This document shows, piece by piece, positions 21,861 through 32,856 of a DNA stretch of 64,000 bases. The notes below the pieces were generated by a model, which was not told where the DNA came from, searched no databases, and saw only the letters and a program-made list of their open reading frames with translations. Position numbers and translations under genes: made by a program. How positions within the stretch are numbered: the stretch's first letter is position 1; the number at the start of each line of letters is the position of its first letter. Source of the DNA: Fratercula arctica (taxonomy: Eukaryota; Chordata; Aves; Charadriiformes; Alcidae); contig CANTUZ010000025.1 of assembly GCA_947846985.1 (NCBI GenBank), forward strand, positions 5,826,100-5,890,099, in the 5' to 3' direction.

Positions 21861-22019
21861 TATTAATTGTTATATAATACTAACAGTGTTCAATAAGTGT
21901 TTTTCAGGATAACATAGTAGTGATGATACCTGAGCTAGCTTCATCAAGTTGCGTGCAGCAAACTGTTCAAGGTAGTCACACTTCCCATGGGCGCAAACCA
22001 TGATGAATTTCATCACAGA

Positions 22020-22548
22020 ATTATTCGGGTTGGAAGGGACCTTAAAGATCATCTAGTTCCAACCCCCCTGCCATGGGCAGGGACACCTCCCACTAGACCA
22101 GGTTGCTCAAAGCCCCATCCAGCCTGGCCTTGAACACTTCCAGGGATGGGGCATCCACAACTTCCCTGGGCAACCTGTTCCAGTGCCTCACCACCCCCAG
22201 AGGAAAGAATTTCTTCCTGATATCCAATCTAAATCTACCCTCTTTCAGTTTGAGGCTGTTACCCTGTGTCCTACCATAACACTCCCTGATAAAGAGTCCC
22301 TCCCCATCTCTCCTGTAGGCCCCCTTTAGGTACTGGAAGGCTGCTAGAAGGTCTCCCCGGAGCCTTCTCTTCTCCAGGCTGAACAACCCCAACTCTCTCA
22401 GCCTGTCCTCATAGGAGAGGTGCTCCAGCCCTCTGATCATCTTTGTGGCCCTTCGCTGGACCCGTTCCAACAGGTCCATGTCCTTCTTGTGCTGAGGACT
22501 CCAGAGCTGGACGCAGTACTCCGTCACAGTACTCATCGCAGTACTCAT
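22020..22548 (-). mobile_element. CR1 LINE, 5'-truncated, inserted in an ERV-L 3' region
   Basis: On the minus strand the piece 22548-22093 reads the CR1 ORF2 C-terminus for 151 residues without a break ([58 protein letters not shown]). The 3' untranslated end with 'ttggaagggaccttaaagatcatctagttcc' complement is present at 22030-22060. Clean open frame and flanking ERV-L sequence on both sides suggest a fairly recent insertion. Confidence 0.92.
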
Positions 22549-22742
22549 GCCATCTTTCCTTAGAGACTGCTATGATAGATGTAAACCTGCAATCATGGAC
22601 TAAATGAACTTAAAAATCTTTTGTGTAGAAAGATAAATCATAAATTAGTGATCTGTGTATATATATATGTGTGTGTATATTTGAAGATAAAAAGTAGAAG
22701 TGACCTGAGCATGATATAAATGATATGGAACAAAGGGTGGAA

Positions 22743-23525
22743 TGTCCTGGTTTGAAATAGAACAGAACCAATTTGTTTTTCAGTAATTTTACTTTTCAGT
22801 TATGTCTCTTCTAACTAACTGCAGTCTCTGAAATTAACAGCATATTTTTCAGTCAGTGTCTCCTTCCAGAGTGATAAGGCCTGATGTTTATAGTTAATAC
22901 CAAGGAATGGTATGCAGAGAGGCTCTTGCTTATACTTATTGCTGTAACAACCAAGGTCAGCTAACTTTGTTTTGTAGCAAGTTGGAGGGCTGGAAATGGA
23001 AGAGTGTAAAGGGGTTGTACCTGTGGGGAGGAGCGGACAGGACAGGACAGGTGACCCAAAACTGACCAACAGGGGTATTCCATCCCATCTGCCACATGCT
23101 CAGTCTAAAAGCTGAGGGATCAAAGGGGTCAGCCTCTTTCTTCAGTGGCCGGCATCCAAGGAGGACTCTGTCTGTTCGTCTGCCTTTGATCCCAATCCGT
23201 GTGTTCCTGAATCCAGTTCTTGAGTTCAGCTCCCATCAGTTGCTGAGTCTAGTTTGGAACTTACCCAGTACCTACCAGTGACGTGATTGTCGTCCTGGGA
23301 GCTCGATACTGGTTTTGTATATATATCGTATATATTTCATTATCTTCTTATGAATATTATTATCTTTTCTTTTTATTATTAATATTTCATTAAAGTAGGT
23401 TTAGTTTTCTTTTCAACCCATAAGTCTCTCCCTTATTTGCTCTCTTCTCTTCTGGGAAGGGAGAGGGAGATTAAAAGAGAGCACCTGTCGTTCATTTAGT
23501 GGCCAGCCCAGCTCAAACCATGACA
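22743..23525 (+). mobile_element. LTR, family A (3' LTR of ERV-L copy 4)
   Basis: It has full TG...CA ends (TGTCCTGGTTTGAAA to AAACCATGACA), 783 bp. It shares with other family A copies the 'gtgacccaaaactgacc' block, a TATA-like 'ctaaaagctgagggatc' region, 'gtgacgtgattgtc.tcctgggagctcgatac', and the T-rich end. Confidence 0.9.
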
Positions 23526-23571
23526 GATTTATTGGCACACGACATGTAAGTATTAAGTATTGAAAGACCAC

Positions 23572-24092
23572 AATAAGGTCTCCCCGAAGCCTCCTCTTCT
23601 TCACGCTGAACAACCCCAACTCTCTCAGCCTGTCGTCATAGGAGAGGTGTTCCATCCCTCTGATCATTTTTGTGGCCCTCCTCTGGACCCACTCTGAGAG
23701 GTCCATGTCTTTCTTCTACTGAGGATTCCAGTACTGCTGGATGCAGTACTCCAGGTGGGGTCTCACCAGAGCAGAGGGGCAGAATCACCTCCCTCGACCT
23801 GCTGGCTATGCTTCCTTTGATGCAGCCCACGGTACGGTTGGCTTTCTGGACTGTGAGTGCACATTGCTGTCTCATGTTGAGCTTCTCATCCACCAGTACC
23901 CCCAAGTCCTTCTCCTCAGGGCTGCTCTCAAGCCATTCTCTGCCCAGCCTGTATTTGTGCTTGGGATTGCCCTGACCCAGGTGCAGGACCTTGCACTTGG
24001 CCTGGTTGAACTTCATGAGGTTTTCATAGGCCCACCTCTCAACCCTGTCCAGGTCCCTCTGTATGGCATCCTTTCCCTCCAGCATGTGAGTG
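23572..24092 (-). mobile_element. CR1 LINE fragment, ORF2 C-terminal half
   Basis: On the minus strand 24085-23636 reads '...[27 protein letters not shown]', '[14 protein letters not shown]', 'REVILPLCS', then frameshifts into '[29 protein letters not shown]' (23706-23600). It ends at 23572 without the CR1 3' tail. Confidence 0.88.
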
Positions 24093-24097
24093 AGTCA

Positions 24098-24280
24098 ACT
24101 ATGGAAGAAACCCTGCTGGACTTGTTTGCAAACAGAGAAGGACTTGTGGGTGATGTGATGGCTGGAGGCCATCTTGGGCATAGTGATCATGAAATGATAG
24201 TTTTTGTTTCTTGGAGAAGTAAGGAAGAGGGTCAGCAGAACTGCTACCTTGGACTTCTGGAGGGCAGACTTTGGCCTGTT
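24098..24280 (+). mobile_element. CR1 LINE fragment, end of endonuclease domain, inverted relative to its neighbour
   Basis: The plus strand matches the ORF2 stretch just after the endonuclease in the long CR1 at 51700-51880: 'NREGLVGDV', 'GGHLGHSDHEM', then 'LDF.RADFGLF' in shifted frames. It faces the opposite way to the CR1 piece ending at 24092, separated by a few bases. Confidence 0.8.
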
Positions 24281-24376
24281 TTGCCTTTTTCTTCCGATTC
24301 TCCCCCACAGGTGTGGGGGGTTGAGCAAACTACTGCGTGGTTCTTTGTTGCCGGCTGAGGCTAAACCATGTCAAAT
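24281..24376 (+). mobile_element. 3' end fragment of an LTR, family D/F
   Basis: About 95 bp: 'tttcttccgattctccccca', 'gtggttctttgttgccggctgaggctaaaccatgtca', matching the U5 end of family D in plus orientation. It is joined directly to CR1 sequence. Confidence 0.65.
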
Positions 24377-26937
24377 ATATACTCTACATAAACATATCAT
24401 AGACAAAACATAGCCATGCCTTTTCATTATTTGATTTTTTTCTGATAAGAATGTGGAATTGTCTACATTTTTGCCTCTCAAAATATTTATTTCTAGTGGT
24501 GGCTCTGCTCACACACAACGTCACTCTTGAGCACTCAGAAGAGCTGCTTAATGGTTTCCAAAAGAATAAACCCCCTGTGAGGCAGCTTTACCTGTCCCAG
24601 CCCAACCTGTCAAGATACTTACCAAAATTTCAAGCATATGATTTAAAATATGCCATTGTAAGGGTGACAATTATAATGACACTTTAGTTATGAAATTGAT
24701 GTACCATCCGAGGTAAAACTTGTTTCGGTACTTTCAGGTGAGCAAACTCACCTGAACTTGCAGGATCAAAACAGAGGCCACAGTATCCTCAAATAAATAT
24801 TATTTACATCTGAAGAACAATATTCAGGAATGTCAGCAGTTCTAACTGACAATTACAAAGGCACTGCCAAGCCTGGGTAACAAATCAGTTATTAGTAGAG
24901 GAGTCAGGAGTCTCTTCACCAGCTAGTCAGCACTTTCAAACAGCCTGTGGAGATGATAGATGCTGTTTACTTAGCACAGACTTCTCATCTACTTTTTTAG
25001 TGATGCTGGGAACCATCAGTGGTCAAAAATTCATGTTGGTCCCTCTGATTAAGAGAAGTATTCAAGCATCCCCTGCTTCACAATGTGCTTTTCTCTCTTT
25101 GTTTATGTTTTCTTTGTGAAGTTGCATCGTTTTGGATGTTGGTCAGATTCCTCCTTCTTCTTTACTCACTTGGAAGATTTATTTAAAAAAAACATAATCC
25201 CCAAATAACTGTCTTGTTGGCTTCTTGTGTGGAGAAATTGTTGCAATAATGTGGTTGAGATAGTGCAATCTTGCCAGGTCTGTACAGCACAGAGAGCTCA
25301 CACCCAGAACACCCTTGGCAGAGCCACCCATGCCTTTAGATGTCACTGCCAAGGACAGGGTCATAGGGAAGCTGCCGTGCAGAGGGACATCCTGGGTAAC
25401 ACCTAGTCAGCTATTTGCAGATCCAGCCTATGTTTGCATCTGGAAATTAATTCAGGTCATTAGTCCTGGGGCTTCTCAACACAGAGGTGTCAGGAGCGCC
25501 AGGAGGCAGGAGAGTGTGAGCAAGGCCAGGTGAGCACACGCAGCTGCAGCGCTGCTGCACAGGGCTCCTTTGTTGGGGAAAGGGCACACCTTTGCCTTGT
25601 GCCAGAGGATAAAACACCAGCATAGCCTGAGCACCAGCAGGATGAATCACTACTCACAGCATTATCTATCTGCGCCATTGGCTCTGCTGTCTTTTCTTGC
25701 CGTGTTGGTCCTCCAGGACTGCTTCAGGGTGACATAATTTACAGTGAATTGGCCCTAAAGGCTGTGAGTGGAGAAGGACACCCAGCACAATCTGTTTGGC
25801 TTGGAGCTAACTGAACTTGCAAAAGGGAATAAATACATGTGTGTTGGTCCCCAGAGCAGCTTCGATCAGCATTACTCTGTTTCAGGGCTCTTTCAATTGA
25901 ATCGAGCACTTTTGGTTTACAGATAACAATGAAGCCTTGGGAGCTAAGGCCTTCATCAGTGTCACATGTATGTACATTTAATTAAAAGTAATAACTGCTG
26001 CAAGCTTACTCATAAGAACACATAATATTTGATAATACATTATCTTCCAATCCCTACTTCCAAGTTTACTTCAAGATGGTATTAATTATAGGGCTACACA
26101 TGAAAGGAATCTCTGCATTTCATGGTGGTTATGCTGAGCAATAGCAACTCATTTCCCTTTCCAGGAAAATCTGTGAACTTGGTTGAAGTGAAAGGCTTAT
26201 GCATAGCAGGTGTTGCTTTTAAAATAACGTGGCTCACAGAAGTCACTGAGAGCTTGAAAGTAAACCATAAATTGTGACATAGCTGCAGGAGCTGGAAACA
26301 GGAACAACTACATACCCTCTCCTAGAAGTACGCATATGGAGTTAGAAGGGAACTAAGGCTGAAGTTGCCAGAAAGTCCTTTATAATTGCTTTCCACAAAC
26401 ATTTAAGTAGCCAGATTTTGCTCTCACATACATTTGTTCATGTCAAAATTGTTCAAGTGGACTCAGTGGATGGCAGTTTGTTGTATAGATGGGGCAGGAC
26501 ATTGCTCAAGATGGGAAAAGCCTAAATTCTTCAAATCTTATCACCACTGCCCTAACACAGTGGCATGAGGTCCCAGACAAAAATTGGATCATGCTTTTAT
26601 AGATTTTTCCACATTTTTGTCTGGTCAACCTAATTCCAGGTTATTTTCTCATACGAATCTCTCTTCGTGGTACTCTGAGAACTAGAAGTTAAAACATTTA
26701 AATCTATTGCTAGCGTGTTATAGGCAATTTTATAAATATTTATATAAAATATTAGCTTTGGTATTAACTCTGGGAAAATGTCAACTTGAAATTAAATATC
26801 TAATAGTTGTGATTTGTGTGTCTTGGGCTGAAAATACCTAAAATTATCATTATACTTTGCAAGTGGAATGAATACCAAGCAGGTCTGGGGCATAGGAATA
26901 GCCACACAGGATTAATTATATGACTAATGCATTTTCC
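24377..26937. other. Unique-looking sequence, no gene recognised
   Basis: Open frames up to about 80 codons (24451-24687, 25315-25533) show no known domain. No repeat family was recognised. Confidence 0.5.
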
Positions 26938-27283
26938 TTTAGCAGCGGAGTGCAGGCCACAGTTTGCTTTCATCTGGAGAGGTGTCCAGTACACCTGGAA
27001 TTGACTGTCCCAAGGGTGGAAACACAGCCCTACTCTTTGCCATGGACTGATCCAGCCTGCACTGGAGAAGGGTGGAGCTCCGGAATACCTGCAGTATATT
27101 GATGACATCATTGTGTGGGGTAACACAGCAGAGGAAGTTTTCAAGAAAGGTAAGAAAATAATCAAGATTCTTCTGAAAGCAGGTTTTGCTGTAAAAAGCA
27201 GCAAGGTCAAGGGACCTGCACGAGTGATCCAGTTCTTGGGAATTAAGTGGCAAGATGGGCATCGACAGATCCCAATGGATGTG
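26938..27283 (+). pseudogene. pol: ERV-L RT palm (copy 2, part 1)
   Basis: It begins at 'AAECRPQFAF.W.GVQYTWN', followed by a stop, 'PQGWKHSPT', YIDD (about 27098) and 'FLGIKWQDGHRQIPMDV'. The open piece is 27113-27283. Beyond that the apparent frame continues into the inserted LTR and is not pol. Confidence 0.85.
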
Positions 27284-28131
27284 TGTCACGTTAAAAGGAA
27301 TGTAGTTTCGATATTTGTCTGTCAGAATCCCAGGACTTTCACTGATCTGCTGTCAGATTCACAAATAATCAAAATTAGTCTAGAAAAAATAGTAGTAGTT
27401 TCGATATTTGTCTGTCAGAGTCCCAGCAAAGGACTTTCACTGAATCAGATTCACAAATAATCGAAATTTTTTTTTTTATTGAGAGCAACAGAGCAGATTT
27501 GAGATTGACATTGATAAATTCACTAACTACAATAGCGCTAATTAATTAAGGTTAATATTGCTAGCAAAATACAACAACCCAGGGGCAACATTCACCACAG
27601 GGTGAAAGGCACAGCACACCCAGAAAGGCATCCCTGCCTGGGGTGAAGGAAGAGAACACAGCCCGTTGACTGGTCTGTCAGGTATCAAGTTTCTTCTCTC
27701 TCAGTTTGACAGTCATTTTCTCCTTCTTTTTATCCCCAAAACTATGAGGTTTCCCTCCCCTAGGTGACGTGTAGTATGATTTGGGTGGAGAGACAAGTGC
27801 TATAGTCATGTATGTTTAGCATGATCTGTATAATCTTCATTAGCATGTACAGGGGTGTCAACTTTAATATGCATTTCACAGGTAATGAGGCAAAGGTCAA
27901 TTATTGGGCATGGTAGAAACAAAGAACTACACAAAGTCCCTGTTATCTTGATTTTACTGTCTTTGCTGACCAAAAGCAGGGCTGTCCTGGCTTCCCAAGA
28001 CTCCCCCGTTATCTATATTTCCTGTGATAGCCAGACAAGTCTTCACCCCCCTGGGTTGCACAAGAGATAGCAAAGCCAGTCTTAATTGCTCTTTGAGCAC
28101 AGAGACTTCACCTCATGATCCAAATTCCACA
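27284..28131 (-). mobile_element. 3' LTR (family G) of the env-bearing provirus
   Basis: 848 bp, minus-strand ends TGTGGAATTTGG and AACGTGACA, preceded by a polypurine tract. It holds a direct repeat near its 3' end. No second copy of this LTR exists in the window. Confidence 0.85.
27302..27468 (-). repeat. Direct repeat, two units of about 74 bp, in LTR family G
   Basis: Units at 27302-27375 and 27395-27468 share 'gtagtttcgatatttgtctg', 'gactttcactga' and 'cagattcacaaataatc', separated by a short A-rich spacer. Confidence 0.85.
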
Positions 28132-28144
28132 TTATCCACCCCAT
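28132..28144 (-). promoter_or_regulatory. Polypurine tract of the env-bearing provirus
   Basis: Minus-strand 'tggggtggataa' abuts the LTR start. It would prime plus-strand DNA synthesis. The ERV-L copies have almost the same tract before their 3' LTR ('aaggggtggataa' at 62342-62354, minus). Confidence 0.75.
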
Positions 28145-28149
28145 GACTA

Positions 28150-28619
28150 TAGTCACTCGAATCGAAATCCAAATCACATTCTCATAAAATCAGTTTTGGG
28201 GGTATCCCTTACATTAGACTTCTCTTCCTCCATTTCAGGACTCACCTTCAATTCTGTCCAGCCAGAGATCATACACACCTGATGAATTAACACCCGGGTC
28301 AACATAGATTTGACACAAGCCAATATCATACAAAACCCAATGACTACAATGACTACAATAATCACAGATTGCAATAAGGAAGCAAGCCATCTTGATAGTG
28401 AAAATCCCAATCTGTGTAACAGCTTATTCAACCATGTTGTTTCCATCCCTTTTCTCAATTCGCAGCTGGCCTTTGCCATGCGTTTTATGTGATCTAGTTG
28501 TTCATCAACTAGTCCAAATATCTGCAGACTCCATTTTCATGCAGCAACAGCAGATCTAATGCCAGTCTATTTTGCAATGTCATTCTCGATGTTACCTGCA
28601 GCATCTTGATGTTGCTGGT
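28150..28619 (-). pseudogene. env: env, transmembrane subunit 3' part
   Basis: Minus strand. 28619-28509 encodes an immunosuppressive-domain-like helix ([10 protein letters not shown].. ending at a Cys), as in gamma- and alpharetroviral type fusion subunits. A one-base frameshift follows near 28525. The frame 28479-28174 then has an amphipathic pre-membrane part, a hydrophobic anchor (about residues 37-58, 'IIVVIVVIGFCMILACV') and a cytoplasmic tail. The subunit would sit in the viral envelope and fuse membranes. It is separated from the rest of env by the CR1 at 28620-29556. Confidence 0.75.
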
Positions 28620-29556
28620 GGTGTTCAATATCTTCATCAATGATTTAGACAGTGGGATCAAGTACACCCTCAGCAAGTTTGCCAATGACACCAAGCTGAG
28701 TGGTGCGGTCGACATGCCAGAGGGATGGGATGTCATCCAGAGGGACCTGGATGAGCTAGAGAGGTGGGCCTGTGCAAACCTCGTGAAGTTCAACAGGGCC
28801 AAGTGCAAGGTCCTGCACTTGGGTCGGCACAATCCTCATTATCAATATAGGCTGGGGGATGATGTGACAGAGAGCAGCCCTGCGGAAAAGGACTTGGGGG
28901 TACTGGTGGATGAAAAGCTGGACATGAGCCAACAATGTGCGCTTGCAGCCCAGAAGGCCAATTGCATCCTGGGCTGCATCAAAAGAAGTATGGCCAGCAG
29001 ATTGAGAGGTGATTCTGCCCCTCTGCTCTTGTGAGACCCCACCGAGAGTACTGCATGCAGCTCTGGAGCCCTCAGCACAAGAAGGACATGGACCTGTTGG
29101 AGCGGGTCCAGCGAAGGGCCACAAAGATGATCAGAGGGCTGGAGCACCTCTCCTATGAGGACAGGCTGAGAGAGTTGGGGTTGTTCAGCCTGGAGAAGAG
29201 AAGGCTCCAGGGAGACCTTATAGCAGCCTTCCAGTACCTAAAGGGGACCTACAAGAAAGCTGGGGAGGGGCTGTTTGCAAGGGCATGTAGCGATAGGACG
29301 AGGGGCAATGGTTTTAAACTGGAGCAGGGTAGGTTTAGATTAGACATTAGGAAGAAGTTCTTTACAATGAGGGTGGTGAGACACTGGAACAGGTTGCCCA
29401 GAGAGGTGGTGGAGGCCCCATCGCTGGAGACATTCAAGGCCAGGCTTGATGAGGGTCTGAGCAATCTGATCTAGTTGAAGATGTCCCTGCTTACTGCAGG
29501 GGGGTTGGACTAGATGACCTTTAAAGGTCCCTTCCAACCCAACACATTCTATGATT
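28620..29556 (+). mobile_element. CR1 LINE inserted in env
   Basis: 5'-truncated CR1 with the ORF2 C-terminal part: 28606-29034 ([12 protein letters not shown], 'SKFANDTKL' where the family has [29 protein letters not shown]), then, after a one-base shift, 29031-29474 to the end of ORF2. The 3' tail 'ccttccaacccaacacattctatga' ends at about 29556. Env sequence lies on both sides, so the CR1 is younger than the provirus. The RT metal-binding FADD reads FAND. Confidence 0.93.
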
Positions 29557-30740
29557 TTAATTTTTCCAGTCCAACCTGAGTCTCATTAGCCAATGCTTCA
29601 ATTTGTCCTGTAAGGTTATACAGCATCATGTGATTCTGGAAAGCCATTATCTGGGATGTAAAGACGGATTCCAGAGTCCATCCAACTACAGTTCCTGTGG
29701 TCGCATGCTGCTAAGGGTCTTCTGCTTCCTGTTTGATTTGCCCCCATAGGGGTGGCACAAGGGGTTGTTTTCGCCAGAGAGGACAGAGTGTCAACAATCA
29801 CAATGTGTGTTGGCATCACAGGCCTTCCACTGGCAAATTGGTAGTCCATGTTCCATCACTACTAATCCAAACAGTGCATCCCATAGAAGGCAATGTTAGC
29901 ATTTTACAATTTATATGGGTATTGTTAACCATCAAACATGACCAGGTGTCATTGATAGGAGTGATATATTTGCGGCGAACACAACCCAGGCAAAGGGCTC
30001 AAGCTATAGGGCCCAATTTCTGAATTCCATTCTCATTGCTCGTGCAATTGTAAACTTTGGTACGATTCCAATTATAGCTTTTTGGTTTAATGGAACAAGA
30101 AATCTTAAAATTGATGTATATACATCAACAGGGGTCTTTGATGGTCCAATGGTCCCATCCCAATCAATCAATGCACGAGTCATTGGTCTGCATGTAATGC
30201 CAGTCACCCATTTGGGGTTCTTCCCATATTTTGGGTAAGTGCATTCCCCAGGGAAATTTGTTACATGTGATTTTGATTGTTGCATGGGAATATTTACCTT
30301 CCCAGCAGGTCTTTTTCTGGCCATTGTACAACCAGCCAAGAACAGTGTTTTCAAACTTCATCTTGGTTTTGTCATGGCCGTAAAGGTTTGATTTAGATCA
30401 AGGGTTAAAATTCCCCAGTCCAAAGGTGAAGCAGCAGACTTGGGTAGAGGCAAACATGCCATTATTTGACTGACATTATATATATGCCCAAAAGCACTCC
30501 ACAGGTAGAAAACAATAGAATGCCCAAACTATATTTTACCAGCATTGTGGTTAAAATTTTGGTTGCCAAACTATTATCAACACTGTGAAAGCAAGTCAGA
30601 TTGTTAGAGCTATTAGCGAGCCTTGAGGACACTCCAACTCTGTGTAGGATAGGCCGTGGTCCCAGGTGCAATTTGTTGTCATCAGTGTTTCTGCAAAGTA
30701 AAACAAAAGAAAATGCTCAGTTGTATTCTGACTGGCAGAG
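29557..30740 (-). pseudogene. env: env, surface subunit and fusion-subunit start
   Basis: Minus strand. A hydrophobic leader-like stretch (about 30560-30480, 'YSLGILLFSTCGVLLGIYIM') is followed by a broken surface subunit with several Cys (30354-30004: CTYPKYG, ITCRPMTR) and then 29849-29557, which includes 'CDHRNCSW' and a helical heptad segment (QIEALANETQ) just before the CR1. There are stops and frame changes throughout. It overlaps the integrase end at about 30746. Receptor family cannot be told. Confidence 0.65.
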
Positions 30741-30745
30741 TTAAG

Positions 30746-31724
30746 TTAAAAGGTAGGTACCACCCATCTGGTACTAATTTGGTGTATTTTCCCGGAACTG
30801 TCCTTTGCTTCCCAAGCATAGAGATTCTTTGGAGTTGTTAACACCATTGCCACTGTTCCAATCTGGGGCATTTTGACCATTACTGGTTGGCCTGCATAAA
30901 ATCCTGTAGGATATTCCCCTGGTTTAGTGTGTATTTTAGGGACAATGGTGGAGGCTGATACACAAAAAGCCCTCATCCTCAGGCATCCATCTCCACTCCA
31001 CCGATTATTTAACTGATAGGTGGCATCAGACAATTGCAGATGCCACCAAGGTTCATAGGTTTTAGCGAACCATTTGACCAACCCATTTGTTCACTCAACA
31101 ATACCATTAGCTTGGGGATAGTACAGAGTATGGAATACCCATCGAATCCCTTCTTCCTTTGCCCAGCCTTGGACTACTGTAGCTGAAAAGTGTGACCCAT
31201 TATCACTTTGAATCTCCTCAGGAAGGGGAAGTGTGCTAAACCACTCTTTCAAACATGGGACAGTGTTTTCCCCAGAGGCAGCTGCAACTGCTGTCCATGG
31301 TTATTCCTGAAACAACTTCCACCCTCACTAGTATGTATTTCTTACTTCCTGAAGGCGGGACTGGGCCTATGTAATCAATCTGCCAAGTGTGCCACAGTGT
31401 CTTCTTATCTCAGATATGCAGGGGAGGTGCTTTACTTGGATGATCTTTGTTAAGTCCTAAATGACATTGTGAACAGGCTGTCACCACTTGTTCACACAGC
31501 TTTACTGATACAGACCATCCACGGGCTATGCCTTCCCAGGATAGATCAGCTCGTCCAGTGTGGCCTCGTTTAACATGCAACCACTTGAGCAAGCGTTCCC
31601 ATTCGTGGTTATCACTTATGATATCAATTTCTCGCAGTTGTGTGAGACTATCAACTTGATGATTAAACTGGGCAGCAATAGAAGCTGATTGATCGTGTCC
31701 TTTTACCCATCCAGCATACATCAT
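30746..31724 (-). pseudogene. pol: Integrase of the env-bearing provirus
   Basis: 31724-31410 has the zinc-binding domain (H...HTG.., CSQCH). The core follows with D in 'WQIDYIGP', D in 'SDNGSHF' and E in 'GIVE' (31096-31094), giving DX35E spacing. A TGA (31093-31091) follows the catalytic Glu, and further stops lie near 31250. The C-terminal domain is 31081-30746, with 'AWEAKDSSGKIHQISTRWV'. Confidence 0.83.
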
Positions 31725-32856
31725 TCTTCATTCCCCTATCTCTAGCAATTGCTTCCAACTGTCAGTTTGCCAGACTGGGACTCTATTTACCTGCCAATCG
31801 TTGGCTGCCCAATGACCTATCCACTCTGTGGCCCCTTTGAAAACAGCGTATGAGTCGGTATAGATATGGCTAGCACCATGTTGTGTGGCTAGCAGGACTG
31901 CTCTAAGTTCCCCCATTTGTGCACTTCCCTTACCTTCCTCTCTCAGCCTTTCCCCTGTGGCCACTTCTAATGCCACAGCCTTATAATTCCACTCATTGTT
32001 TTGTTTATAGGTTGTTGCATCTGTGAACCACACTCCTTTTAGGTCGCTACCTTCTTCCAGGGGTGGCGCCTCTTGTATCGGAGATGACTCAGTGGGGTTT
32101 GGAATAGTAAAGTGCTATCTATGTCTTTCTGTAACTTAGATAATTTAACGCTGCCTTCCATGATAAGCATTATCTCATTGATACCTTCCAAATAGGCATA
32201 CCACTTACAGATGGTAGGTTTCTGGGCAATGCCTGCGGGTGGCGCTGTACCCTTATGAACTAGGTCTAAAAGGCGTAAAGGGCCCCTGATGATCACATTC
32301 TGATCTCTCCTAATGTGGTCAACCTCTATGGCTCATACTAAGGATAGCAGGCCCTTTTTGAGATCCGAATATCGCATCTCAGTATCATTAAAAGAGTGAG
32401 AGCTGAATTCCAATGGCCTCTCAGGCCCATCTGGTCCTTTCTGCCACAAATTACAACAAGAACCATGCTCGCTGAATCCTCATTCCACAAAAATGGGATC
32501 AGATGGATGTATCGGGTCTAGTTGCTGGAACAACCTTAATTCTCTGACCAAGGTCTTCAGTGCCTTCACCTGCTGTTCAGTCCATTCCTATTTTTCCCCT
32601 TTCTCAATAGGTTATACAATGGGCGTGCAATAATAGAAAAACCAGGAACATGTTTGCACCAATAACCCAGAGTCCCCAACAGCTGCTGTAGCTCCTTTCT
32701 GTTAGATGGTTCCTGCCCCTGCTCTATCTTCTCCAGTGTGTCTGGGGGAATGGAAGCAGGTCCTTTTATCCACCAGACCCCTAAAAACTTAACCTCCTAT
32801 GCAGGGCCCTGACGCTTAAACAGAGGAATGTCTAGTCCTAGAGTTATTAATTTTTC
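31725..32856 (-). pseudogene. pol: RT C-terminal part and RNase H of the env-bearing provirus
   Basis: 32033-31728 encodes RNase H with WFTDAT, GELRAVLLAT and IYTDSYAVF, so the main catalytic acids are present. The stretch 32856-32040 carries RT thumb/connection in several broken frames ('LGYWCKHVPGFSI'-like text near 32650 by eye). Multiple stops. Confidence 0.78.

Larger units (their letters stand above)
21861..23525 (+). mobile_element. ERV-L 3' end (copy 4): 3' noncoding region plus LTR A
   Basis: It starts 'ataatactaacagtgttcaataag', matching the region right after integrase in copy 2 (37440). A CR1 interrupts it (about 22020-22548), after which 'catggactaaatgaact' and the TA/TG-rich stretch follow and lead to the LTR at 22743. 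No pol is present. Confidence 0.8.

Noticed and set aside
23741..24358. 205-codon plus-strand open frame
   Set aside because: It is the reverse of a CR1 ORF2 piece fused to an inverted CR1 piece and an LTR end; not a gene.
27284..27460. Continuation of the copy 2 pol frame into the inserted LTR
   Set aside because: The frame stays open by chance across the integration site; the added residues are LTR sequence.
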